From: Thelephora terrestris
Lineage: Eukaryota; Basidiomycota; Agaricomycetes; Thelephorales; Thelephoraceae
Length of the DNA stretch: 64,000 nt
Reading direction: 5' to 3'
Assembly (NCBI GenBank): GCA_015956445.1
Contig: WIUZ02000012.1
Coordinates: 1,240,001-1,304,000 of the forward strand
This document shows positions 1-10,716 of this stretch, one piece after another. The position numbers were made by a program, and so were the translations under genes. Every line of letters starts with the position of its first letter. Position 1 is the stretch's first letter. The notes under the pieces were generated by a model. That model had not been told where the DNA came from. It searched no databases and worked only from the letters and a program-made list of their open reading frames with translations.

Positions 1-3000
1 TCACACACGGGCTCAGACCCCCTCATCACCCTTAAATCACCTGAAGGTACTGGATCCAAGTCTTCCGTGTATGCAATAGCAGTAGACCCCGGTGGGACCG
101 TTATTGCTTCTGGAACTCCAGAACGGGTGATCAGAACTTGGGATCCACGATCGGGCAAGCGCACCGCCAAGCTTGTAGGACACACAGATAACATTCGCGC
201 GATACTGATCTCCGCAGATGGCAAATATGTAAGTCGTCTGTTCTCGCGTCGGAAAACATCACTGATTCTTGCTATTAGCTACTGACGGGATCCGCTGACG
301 CATCTGTAAAACTTTGGTCGCTATCTGCACAGAAATGCATCCACGCCTTCACCCATCACACCGAATCTGTTTGGTCGTTGTCCTCGTCCCATCCATCGTT
401 AGAAGTTTTCTATTCCGGAGACAGGTCCGGCCTCGTTTGCCGCGTGGATGTAGAAGGCTCCCCAGATGTTTCTGAAGGAGAGTGCGTCCTGCTCTCCCAA
501 TCTCCGGACGGGGTGAATAAAATCATTGCGATGGACGACCAACTTGTTTGGACAGCAAGCGGCAGCTCCAGTATCACTCGTTGGAGAGTCCCTCCGCGGC
601 GAAACGCCAGGTTACAGGCCTACGGCAGTCCGCCTCTCGACCTGTCCCTAACTCCCCCCCTCGGTTCACCAAATTTGTCGGGACATAGGAAACATTCAGC
701 TAGCATAGACACCTTCGCGACGGCTAGAACATATACCCCACCCCCTGGACCACACGCCTACCCGCCGTCGATCCACAGCCTATCGATTGACGCAGGTGGG
801 GAAGATACGCTCTGTGGAATTCCATTTAGGAACTTGGTCAAGCTTATCTCGGCCAACGAGACTTTCACACCATATGTGCAGCGTGGGAGGGACCCGGAAA
901 TCGCTACATTATACTCTGCAGCCTCCGTCATGTCTGTACCGCGCCTCGATGGTCGCCCAAATGTGTCATCCGTGCTGCATCACGTCCCTTCGCTTGGGAA
1001 CACTAGTCCACTTCGCAGCGATACCCTCATCAGCAGCCCGGAACACACTCCTGGTCTCGACCCAACAAACTCTGCGCGTAACGAGTACGAAGACCGTGAA
1101 GTCGCTTCTGAAGCCGAGCCACTGCTGGAAGCTTCTGATTACGTTATCGAAGGGGACAGCGGACTGGTCAGGTCCATCATTTTAAACAACAGGATGTACG
1201 CCCTGACTGTAGACACGGCCGGGGAAGTCGCCGTCTGGGACATAATCAGGTGCATTTGCCTCGGGAAGTTCATCAAGGATGATGTCTCTGCCGCGAGTCA
1301 CTGTGATGCCGGAACGACTAGCAGCGGATATAGTGTCAAAAACCCAAGTCCCCGTGAAGCGCTGGAGACAGTCAGGGAGAGGATTGAGGGGCAAGCGGTC
1401 GTAAGCTCCTGGTCATCGGTCGACACCAAGATGGGATTGTTGACCGTCCATCTGAGTGATCGCTGCTTCGAGGCGGAGATTTACGCCGACGAGGCTGGCT
1501 ACGGCCCAGATAAGAATTTTGGTGACGAGTTGCGGTGTGAGTGCTCTCACGTTCGCGGTGGATGTTCTTGGTATTGAGATTCGTCACAGTGAACATAGCT
1601 AGATGGCTACTCCGAAATCTTTTCCTCGGATTTGTCCGCGAACAACAGAAGATCCTATCTCCCAGGCGTAGCAGGGACTCTGGTGGTCCACAAGAACAGT
1701 CTCCGCCTCACCGTGGAATGCACCGTGGGGTCGCGCCAATCCGCATCGATATCAATGGCTCTATGGAGCGCAGACGTTCAAGCTCTGACACGCCAAGGAG
1801 AACCCATTCGCGTTCTACCATGGTTGTTTCCTCGCCGTCCATGATCCCTGCTGTTCCACCACCTGTTACGGGTGCCAAAGGAGCCTCACCTCTGCTAACG
1901 CCGATGATTCCTCTTTTTGGAGTACTGAAAGATCCATTGCTGCCAACTATTCCCCAGTCTCCGCAAGTGCAATTTGGTTCAAACGACATGACGCCTGTGC
2001 CTTCGAAACCGCAACACACTCCAGCCCCTGGAACACCAAGAGATGGCTCCGATTATTTCAGCCATAGATTTCGCTCCAGTTCTATCTCCGTCACAACTCC
2101 TGGAGACGAAGCGAAGACGCCTTCACAGGACACGATTTCTGGGAGCACTGGCAGTGGGTTGATGGGACGACTGCGTAACCTTGGAAAAGGTTCCTCTCGG
2201 AGGCCTCCTAGTGACATCCATATCTCAAGTACTTCAACAGCAGGGGGGAGCGAGCCGACCAGGGAGCCCAGCGTAGAAGTAAGTTTGCTCGACGAGGATG
2301 CATGCCATATTTTGACACACCCCAGGAGGATAATATCCCTATAGATACCACCCCGACACCTCTACAACTGCTACATGCAAACATTTCAATACCCTCCTCC
2401 TCCGAAGCCCCTCTGCTACCCTTGCCGCCCAACACTGTGATTTACATATCGGAAGAGACTTCGTTTGGGTGGGCTACCGCTTACAGGGGCACAGTGGGAA
2501 CGACAGCATCAGACACCCGGATTCTAGAAGAGACCATGCCAATGTGGTTGTTAGAGTATCTCCTCACTAACAGGGTCCCGGCTGTGCCAATGATCAAGGT
2601 CGGATTCGTGTTACACCCGTATCCAGCGAGGAAAGTGGAGGAGCGGCTCCCCGATCTTCTCAACACGTGAGGAACACCCAAGGGTTTCCTCGTAAATTCT
2701 GACGTTGTTCGTAGATCCCAATCCAAGCTTACGGCTAGCCGATTCCTGAGGGTTCGAAAACTGACGACTCACGTGGGTTGCCTTGCGTTAGACCCATGTA
2801 CTAGCTGACGCTCAGCCATCAGGTGCAAGAAAAACTTTCACGAATCTCAGCGAGCACCGGAAGTAGTGTGACGACACCTCGCTCTTCAGTGGACGCCTTT
2901 GGGCGATCGTCCCCTACTAGCCCCCTAAGACCTCGCGGGACGAGGGCAGAAGAGATCTACGAGATTGTGTGCAACGACATGGTCCTTCCTCTCGACATGA

Positions 3001-3086
3001 CGTTGGCCGCGGTCAAGCAGTACATCTGGAGGCAGAGTGCTGAATTAATTATGTACTATCGTCGTAGAGTAGCTGTTGCTGTGTAG
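1..3086 (+). CDS. WDR48/UAF1-type WD40 protein with C-terminal DUF3337 (5' partial)
   Basis: The gene is truncated at the window start. Six exons (1-228, 279-1536, 1590-2278, 2326-2666, 2715-2772, 2823-3086) sum to 946 codons in one frame, with introns of 47-53 nt. The first exons carry WD40 repeats ending in W-D or W-S ([21 protein letters not shown]-like). The middle has the family's NxxxWLLRNLF segment after exon 2. A Pro/Ser-rich linker leads to the C-terminal ubiquitin-like DUF3337 region, which ends in [14 protein letters not shown] and YYRRR. Human WDR48/UAF1 and its fungal relatives activate deubiquitinases (USP1/12/46), so this is inferred to be a deubiquitinase cofactor. The GTG seen early in the frame is an internal valine, not a start. 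The family assignment is firm; which fungal deubiquitinase it partners is not visible here. Confidence 0.9.
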
Positions 3087-3174
3087 GATATCTTGCGTGA
3101 GGTTCGTGCAATCTGTCTAAAATGGTATTTTTTGAGGTTGTTCATTTGGCTGCAAAGTTTGGAATATTTATGAA

Positions 3175-3246
3175 TCCGATATGGTGTAACGGCTAACATT
3201 GCCGCCTTTCACGCGGCAGCTCGGGGTTCGATTCCCCGTATCGGAG
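3175..3246 (+). tRNA. tRNA-Glu (anticodon TTC)
   Basis: A 72 nt cloverleaf. The acceptor TCCGATA pairs with TATCGGA, with discriminator G. The anticodon stem GCCGC/GCGGC encloses loop CTTTCAC, giving anticodon TTC. The T arm contains the GGTTCGATTCC B-box. No intron. It lies 88 bp downstream of the WDR48-type gene on the same strand. Confidence 0.95.
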
Positions 3247-3328
3247 TTACTTTTTGATAGGAATGTTCGACTGTAGACGATCTAAGACGATCTTACCGCT
3301 GCAAAGTTGCATATTCACAGGTTATATC

Positions 3329-3976
3329 TTACGTTTTCCAGAATTCCCGAACGATCCATGAGCCAACCTTCGAGCCCTCCTCCACTTCCTCGCCCAGATC
3401 AATTTGCATACCCTCTGTCAATCCCACCTCGTAAACAACGTTTCCGCCTTCCGTCCTCCACGCATATCGGCTTCCTACACCCAGTCGCAATTCCCCGACT
3501 ATCGCAATGAAACCTGCTCCGTCCTCTTTCTCCAAGAATGCAACTTGTGTCCCTGGGGAAGGGACTGTATCCAACCAAACCTCCTCGTAAGGCTCCACGC
3601 GATCGGTGATTGGGTTGTACATGCTGCCCGTCTCCATCGTTTTCGTCGGATCGGAAGGATCTGGGAACACGACGCCTTCGTCTACACCGCCATCTGATGT
3701 TCTCGAGTCAATTAGGCGACGCCACTTGCAAAGGGATTCCCCTGGAATGCGTTAGAAGATGGTTTTCGGGTTACTTTGCCTAAAAATACCACCTGGCCTC
3801 GCTCCTGGCGTGCTAGATCTCGTCCCCGCAATCGCCCAGTCAAGGGCAGTGGGGTTGCTCCCTTTCTTGACACGGACGTCAACAAAGTAAGTGCGTCCGG
3901 TGAGAACTAGAGTATCCGTATCTTCATACGGAGTAAAGCCATCCCATGCAATGCTCACCCGCTTGGAGATCGACAT
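3329..3976 (-). CDS. HRI1: HRI1 family protein
   Basis: A two-exon minus-strand gene: exon 1 runs from the ATG at 3976 to about 3790, exon 2 from 3741 to 3329. The intron is 48-51 nt, because two in-phase donors 3 nt apart are possible. The product is about 199 residues. It matches yeast Hri1 along its length: an N-terminal segment ending in DWAIAGT (yeast WAFAGT), a central ETGSMYP-like stretch followed by EEVW, and a C-terminus with EEGSKVGSWIVREF. Yeast Hri1 is a small two-barrel protein reported to associate with Sec72 and Hrr25; its molecular role is unclear. I assign the family, not a function. The ATG at 3976 was preferred over upstream in-frame codons because it begins MSISKRVSIAW, where the homologous region starts. 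Confidence 0.85.
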
Positions 3977-4086
3977 GGGGAGGAGTAGCACTGAGGATCT
4001 GATTAATATTGACTTCACGATCTCGATCTGATCCGGAAACGGCTTGAATTCTACGCTTCGGCGACGTATATGAGGCAAGTAAAAGC

Positions 4087-5396
4087 TCAAACCCAGATCT
4101 CCTCCATCTCCCACCACGTACTACAGACAGGGTGAATGTTGTGGACCTTTCGTACTCTCACCAACCTAGGCCTGTCCGCGGGCATCATACCGACAACATC
4201 CACAGCCGCCTGCACCTGTTTCGGCCACATTCTTTCTGGGTCAGCGCCAGCTTTGGGGCTGGGGAGCAACACGAGCTCAAGTGTGCGAAGCGATACGAAC
4301 TCGGCGACTGCGCTCAAGAGCTGAGGATCAGGCTGTGAAGTTTACGAATCAAGATCCCACTGGTATTAGCACCGAAGGTGTCCTAATCACTTGCCTGCCT
4401 GAGCGAGAGTTCTCCGAGAGTAGGAAAGCGTTCTGCTAGTTTTGCTGGAGGTAGTACTGAGGATACAATTTTATACACTTTAGAAGAAAAGAAGGACTTA
4501 CCGACACCGGCTGGGCTTCCGTGGAGAACAGCGATGCGCCTGATGGTGTGTCGCATATCTGCAAGTAATTCAACAACACTGTCTGGTATATTGGAACCGC
4601 CACATATCAATGTGACCTCCTTTACGTTCGGACAAGCCTTGATGACATCCCCCGCCCGGCTGTGTAAAGTGAGGGTGAGGATGTTAGGGAGGCTAACCGC
4701 TGCGAAGGCCCGTTTAACTCCAGCGGGATATCTACCGCTGAGGCAGTAAACAATCTCGAGCGTGTGAAGATTTGGAAGGGCGTATAGGCATCCGACGAAA
4801 GAGGAAAGACTTGACTCCATGTACCATCCATGGAATGTCAAAGAAACAGAGAGTACCCTGTGTGTGTTAAACGCGCGCGAAGAATCTCAAGACTGTCGTA
4901 CTCACTTGACGTGCACCGCAATGGAAGGAGTTTTGGAGAGTATTGCACACCGCAGCAGAAGGAGTTGAGGCATTTTACTCTCGTAATCCATGAGGCTTCC
5001 AACTTCGACATACGTCTGTATTCTTCCCCACAGTACGGGTAAGAGTTTTAGTCGCATGTCCCAACAGGTACTGGTGAGGGACACAAGGACCGTGAACCAC
5101 CAATAATACACCTTTGGCAGTTTGGGCCTTCGCAATGGCACCAATTGTGCTCGGAGATAGTAATCCAAGTAGTCCACGACTGGAAAGTGGGAGAGGATAT
5201 CCAGGAACAACTCGTTGGGAAGCCTGAATACTGCACTTCGAGTTTCAGTATTTTATCGTAATGTGGAGGTGGAGCGCCCACTTGGACCTGTTTGCGTTAC
5301 CCTAACTCTTACACCTTCGGACTGAGGTGGTTTAGGGTGTAAGAAACGTCGAAGTAACCTCGTCGGCGAGCTGTTGGTCAACCACCCTATTTCCAT
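4087..5396 (-). CDS. F-box / leucine-rich-repeat-like protein
   Basis: Spliced minus-strand gene. The F-box opens at about 5222 with LPNELFLDILSHFP, the usual basidiomycete F-box entry. It is followed by a hydrophobic, Trp-rich region (about 5180-4905), an LRR-like region with LPNLHTLEIVYC and LPNILTLTLH (about 4840-4510), short exons, and a last exon with FVSLRTLELVLLPSP ending at 4087. Introns at about 4905-4860, 4500-4460 and 4385-4335 have GTGAGT, GTAAGT and AAGTGATT-type donors. The start is uncertain: the ATG at 5396 can be spliced in phase to the F-box exon through a roughly 125 nt intron. By family, F-box proteins are substrate adaptors of SCF ubiquitin ligases. The substrate is unknown. 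Agaricomycetes have large, fast-evolving F-box families, and this looks like one of those. Confidence 0.65.
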
Positions 5397-6089
5397 GGGA
5401 GAGGAGGACGGTCAAGGTGGGGTCCTTGCTTGGATCCGTCCGAAATCATCTTTAAACGTTCATAAACGTCGAGCGCTAGTGTTCACGAGGCCTCGCATCA
5501 AAGCTGAGCGAATATTGCTGTCGGTGGACGGTTTTCACCGCAAATAGAGCTTGATAGAAAACGGTCAGATTTCTTGCTTATATACATTTGAATCGCATCC
5601 ACGTGAAGGCGCCCCAGCAGCGCGACACCTTCCAGTGCACGCTGACCGTAAACACCGCGGAAACCCTGTTTCCGATGTTGAATCCGGAGGTCCGTCAACG
5701 ATTCGGAATTCCTTCCCAGGGACATATAATCGATCTTCGTGAGTGGTCTGCGAATGAAAGCCAGTTACGCTCAAAGGACCTGGTTTCACCGTCGTGCATG
5801 ATGCAAGGAATCATGGCTGGAATCTGCAGGAATACCGCCTATCGAAATGCAAACAGCAGCCAAGAAAGAAGAAATTTGCGATGAAGTGGACCCCCGGGTA
5901 AAAAGATTTAGGATATCGAATAACAGGACAGACCAACCGGAAACTCATGAATCAAACCAACCCGCTCTAGACATCTCATTTGCTAATCCATCCCATCCTC
6001 GTCGGGTTGCTTTCCTCCCAGCCAATTCTGTTGCGAATCTTGGGGGCAGAAGGAGGTCAATGGGCCATACCCGTCCCAAAATCACACAC
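5397..6089. other. Intergenic region, no supported gene
   Basis: The stretch separates the F-box gene (5' end) from the 3' end of the sugar kinase gene. Several short overlapping ORFs exist on both strands, such as 5588-5884 plus and 5498-5725 minus. None carries a motif I recognise, and none can be extended by consensus introns into a conserved protein. I see nothing else in it. Confidence 0.5.
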
Positions 6090-7521
6090 TTACTTCAGAC
6101 ATTCCTCTAGCCGCCACTTTCCTTGATCCTCGTTCGTCGAGTATCCCGATGTTGACGAGCGCGGGGTATATGGTTCTCCGGGAAGAATCTTCCGGGTCAA
6201 CGAGAAGATCATCCCTGCAATAAAAGCTTCCTGAGCACCGATCTCGTCAATCACATCCTCATCTCCATTAAAATTTTCCCCGGTTTCCGTCCCATCGGAG
6301 TCATTGTCTTCTTCATGGTCGTGTTCATACGACAATGAGACGGGGTCCGTGCCTGAGTCTCGAGTATTTCCACTAAAGCTAAAGTTTGAAGATGAAGTGG
6401 AATGGTCGATGCCTCCGTCGGCCCAGAAGACACTGTCGCTTGTCACGCTCCTTGGACGGTCGTCTGGTTTTTTGGATGTGGCGCGATGTGCAGGGGGGCG
6501 GACCCAGCCAGAACTCTGGAAGTACTCCTTTGTTGGAAGGGAAAGGACAGCAGCACCCAATTTATTTCCCCAGTAAGCAATGAGGAGAGCGTGGGGTGCC
6601 ACCGAGGAGGAGGCTGCGAGCGATAGGAGATATGACCTCGGGGTTGCAGCGTGAGCGGGTGAATGGGCCTTCGCATAATGAGCATTGACAAAGATAACGT
6701 CTGCTTGGGGCATCAACTAAGACAATTCTTAGCGTAGCGTACCTCCAGACGGGCAAATCGACTCACAGCTTGGACGCCCTGTCTGGCCTTCCTGCCAACA
6801 TCAACAGAAAATACGCAGCGGTTGCGCCATTTGCGTTCCCGGGCGAGGCCATCTATGCCCACCATGTTATTCAGTGTGGTCTTTACACTCCGACCCTCGA
6901 AATGCAGCCATTCGAAAGGAGCGTTCGTGCTCGGCGGCAAGGATGGGTTCACAGGGGGAGAACTGTTCGGTGGGAGGACCAAGTGGGCGTAGTTCTCTGG
7001 AATAAGGAGGGGACCAAGCATTGTGACGAATTCTTCGTGAGTGATGTCTGGTAGAGGATTATGGTTGATGATAGTCTGCTGGTCACTGTCGGCTGTAGTC
7101 ACGGTCAGATGGTAATAAGTCTGCAGCATAACCCTAGGCTCACACCTGCATGCAGTACCCATGCACTGGGAACAGATGCACCCTCCCAAATCTTGCAGTA
7201 CCGTGTGCTGACCCCCTCCCGTTCGAGTTGGTCAATGATCATCTTCCCTTCGTCATTGTTGCTCAAAGACGCGACTAATTTGGTGTCGATGCCAGGAAAC
7301 TGAGCGAGAATAGACAGGCACGCGGCTGCTGCGCCTCCTCTCGACTTTGACACGGACTTGGCACGGTGAACGGATGAGGGTGCTGGGTGGGTTGGAAGTT
7401 CGAGAGTATGGGTAAGAAAGAGAGTACCGGAAGCGACTACCCTCAGGGTTGGATGAGTGGTCAGTGAGGGTGGATATTGGTTAGCCCCTGGGCCTTGGTT
7501 GTCACGGCGGAGCGGGGCCAT
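6090..7521 (-). CDS. pfkB/ribokinase-family sugar kinase (ketohexokinase-like)
   Basis: Three exons (7521-7146, 7120-6777, 6716-6090) sum to 449 codons, with introns of 25 and 60 nt by this reading; the first acceptor is therefore the least certain boundary. The N-terminal half shows the family's substrate and nucleotide-fold signatures: SRGGAAAACL, LVASLSNNDEG, and ERDGVST-like LEREGVST. The middle has FEWLHFEGRS, and the C-terminal half has DVIFVNAHYA, LLIAYWGNKLGAAVLSLP and GAQEAFIAGMIFSL. pfkB kinases phosphorylate sugars or nucleosides, with the aspartate of GAGD as catalytic base. Here that motif reads GAQE, which is unusual (see findings). An acidic, low-complexity insertion (about 6450-6260) precedes it. 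The ATG at 7521 gives MAPLRRDN. It is divergent from the oxoprolinase gene at 7785. The sugar substrate cannot be read from the sequence. Confidence 0.8.
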
Positions 7522-7595
7522 TAGGTGACACAGCCGAGGCCGATCGTTGTCGACATGGGGGAGAAGGCGCGTTCTTTTTAACCATTTACACATTG

Positions 7596-7622
7596 GTCGT
7601 CGTCGTCGTCGTCGTCGTCGTC
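7596..7622 (+). repeat. (GTC)9 microsatellite
   Basis: Nine perfect GTC units lie in the 263 bp divergent promoter region between the sugar kinase (start 7521) and the oxoprolinase-like gene (start 7785). Confidence 0.95.
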
Positions 7623-7784
7623 ATGTCCGATATTGAGCGTTCACCGTCAAAGATCTCCCTGTGTTAGGCAACGGTGCGACTGCCGGTCGTCATCCGTAGT
7701 AGCGTCAGGCGCGAATCAGGTCACTTGATCTAACGCCAGTGATCTCTTGGAGTCCATCCAGTCTGAGTGTCCCATTCTACACCC

Positions 7785-10610
7785 ATGGCAGGCAAGACCA
7801 TCCCGGACAAGTCGATAAGAATCTGCGCGGATAGAGGCGGAACCTTTTGTGACGTTCACGCGTAAATCATTTCTGCCTGAGGCTTATCCCAGCTGATCTT
7901 CGCCTCGATCTTCATCAGGTCTTACCCAGATCCAGAGAGTCCAGATGAAAGGAAAGAGATCGTAGTCAAGCTTCGTGAGCTTGGACACATCGTTTCACGG
8001 CTCACTCCCCCGTTCAACGCCATCCAGTCTCCCAGGATCCAGCCAATTATCAGGATGCTCCAACTGAAGGCATCCGACGTGTGCTCGAGATAGTCACAGG
8101 GGAGAAGATCCCCAGGGGCGCAATTCTGAACACCGATAAAATAGGTATGTCATCAAGTCTCGAAGATGAGCCTGTGTTATCAATCCCTGAATATCAGACT
8201 ACATCCGTTTATCTACGACCGTGGCCACGAATGCGCTCCTCGAGCGCAAGGGTCATAAACATGCCCTCCTCATCACCAAGGGTTTCAAAGACCTTTTGCT
8301 AATTGGGAATCAATCACGGCCCAGGATCTTCGACCTCAACATTCGCAGACCACCTCCGCTGTACTCCACGGTGTTAGAAGTCGATGAGAGGGTCACCCTG
8401 GTTGGTTACACCTCCGATCCAGAGGCCGAAAAGAACGCAGTTCGGTTTGATGAGCATGGCAATCTCATCAGGGGCTACCGCGGTGCAGGTTGGGATGGTC
8501 AAGGAGATGCCGAAGGTCCTGGAAAGATTGTCCAAGGCATCTCTGGCGAGGCGGTCAGGATCATGAAGACCCCTGGCATGTTTCTTTTCTTTTGAAGAGT
8601 TATGGCGATGCGCTAACGGACAATCCACAGATTTGGGCCAAGTAAGGCAAGACTTACAGCGCCTTCATCAAGATGGCTACCGTTCGCTCGCTATCGTCTT
8701 CGTCCATTCATACACCTTTCCTGAGCACGAAGTTCTTGTTGGAAAGATCGCCCATGAAATCGGGTTCACCCACATTTCTGAATCCTCTCAACTATTGCCT
8801 ATGATTAAGATGGTCCCACGAGGGGTTTCATCAACGGCGGACGCGTACCTTACACCGATCCTTCGCCAATATCTCGACGGATTTTTCAATGGCTTCGACG
8901 AAAAACTCAGGGATGGCCGGCTCATGAGTCCTCGGGTAGAGTTCATGGGTAGTGATGGTGGCTTATTGGATACAAAAAATTTCTCTGGGTTGAAGAGTAT
9001 CTTGAGTGGTCCAGCAGGGGGTGTTGTGGGCTATGCACTAACTAGCTGGGATGAGAAACGAAGACAGCCTGTCATTGGGTATGCCACAAACTTTATCGTG
9101 CCTGCCCATGGTCCTAATGCAATTCAAGGCTTGATGTGGGCGGAACGTCCACAGACGTCTCCCGGTTTGACGGGCGGTATGAAGTGGTGTATGAAACGAC
9201 GACCGCTGGGGTTACCATCCAGTCCCCTCAGTTGGATATCAATACTGTCGCGGCTGGAGGGGGTTCCTGTTTGATGTTTAGGAACGGGTTGTTCAATACC
9301 GGTCCAGAGAGCGCAGGAGCGGAGCCTGGTCCGACGTGTTACAGGTATTTCCCCCCCTCGTTCTGTAAGATAATATTGACCGCATTTTAGAAAGGGTGGC
9401 CCGCTGGCCGTGACAGACGCAAACCTCCTTCTCGGCCGGCTGATACCGGATTATTTTCCCAAAATTTTTGGTAAATCAGAAAAGGAGCCACTGGATCTTG
9501 CGGCGACGATGAAGGCATTTGAGAAACTATCGAAAGAAATAAACCATAGTCATGACGGGGAAGATTTCACTCTAGACGAAGTAGCGTATGGGTAAGTGTG
9601 TCGCCAGGAAACCGCTTATCGTCGTTTGTTGACTCAGTGTGTAGCTTCATCAAGGTAGCAAATGAGACCATGTGCAGGCCCATCCGCGCTTTAACAGAGG
9701 CAAGAGGATATGCCACCGGAAAGCACGCGTAGGTAGCTTGGACGGCTTTGAGGGGTCAATAAAGCTGATATCTGGATAGGCTTGCGAGTTTTGGCGGGGC
9801 AGGAGGGCAACACGCCTGCGAGATCGCAAACCTTCTAGGAATAAGAACAATCCTCGTTCACCGTTACAGCTCGATCTTGTCGGCTTATGGGCTCGCACTC
9901 GCAGACAGGTAAGTGTTTCTAGATCATCCTCTGGAGCGATCGCTAAATGAATGCAGGGTGTACGAACGGCAGGAGCCTTCATCCGCATTTTATACGGAGC
10001 AGAATATATCGTCGCTGAAATCAAGATTGGATAAACTCGAGAGAGACGTCCGCGGTGAGCTCAGGAGTCAAGGTTTTGAGGAGCGTAGGATCCATGCCGA
10101 GCGGGTTTTGAACATGCGCTTCGAAGGGACCGATACCGCGCTGATGGTGCTGCCAAGAGAAACGGATGGGGATGGGAAGGAAGACTTTGAGGCCGCCTTC
10201 AAACGAGAGTATAAGGCCGAGTTTGGTTTCTTATTGGAGACCAAGAACATCATCGTAGATGACGTCAAGGTGGGTTGTTTGCCGCATGCGTTCCCTCGAG
10301 AGATCTGAACGCAAAAAAGGTCCGTGGAATCGGAAAGACTTTCGATTCCATGGGAGAATCGGTCTACGCAGAACTAGAAACCTTGAAGCAACGCCCTGTT
10401 TTGAAGGATAAGATTGACTCAAGACACAGTGTGTATTTTGGCGGACTTGGGCGGGTCGACGACACGCCAGTGTATCTTCTGGACAAACTCGAAATTGGGG
10501 ATACGATAGAAGGACCTGGGGTTGTGATTGACGCGACGCAGACGATTCTCCTCATACCTGGCTCTAAAGCCGTTCTGACCAGTAATATCCTTTACATTAC
10601 GATCGAGTGA
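7785..10610 (+). CDS. 5-oxoprolinase-like protein, hydantoinase-A half only
   Basis: Eleven exons (7785-7861, 7919-7974, 8028-8144, 8198-8575, 8631-9078, 9129-9344, 9391-9591, 9645-9728, 9780-9908, 9957-10269, 10320-10610) sum to 770 codons in one frame. The protein has the N-terminal [12 protein letters not shown] nucleotide-binding strand, [14 protein letters not shown], the [15 protein letters not shown] motif, [21 protein letters not shown] and [15 protein letters not shown]. All belong to the HyuA/oxoprolinase-A fold, which in OPLAH binds and hydrolyses ATP for opening 5-oxoproline in the glutathione cycle. It stops after YITIE at 10610. Fungal oxoprolinases run to about 1,280 residues with a HyuB half; here that half is absent and the next gene begins about 100 bp later. 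The intron at 8576-8630 uses a GC donor. Function could be residual, split or altered. Confidence 0.9.
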
Positions 10611-10716
10611 ACAATCCCACGTGATTCTTTCCTTGGGTCCGATCCGACATTCGATCACTTATTGACTTTTGACTCCGGTCCGACCGAGCTGGAGTAGACT
10701 CCCGACTCCTTGCACA

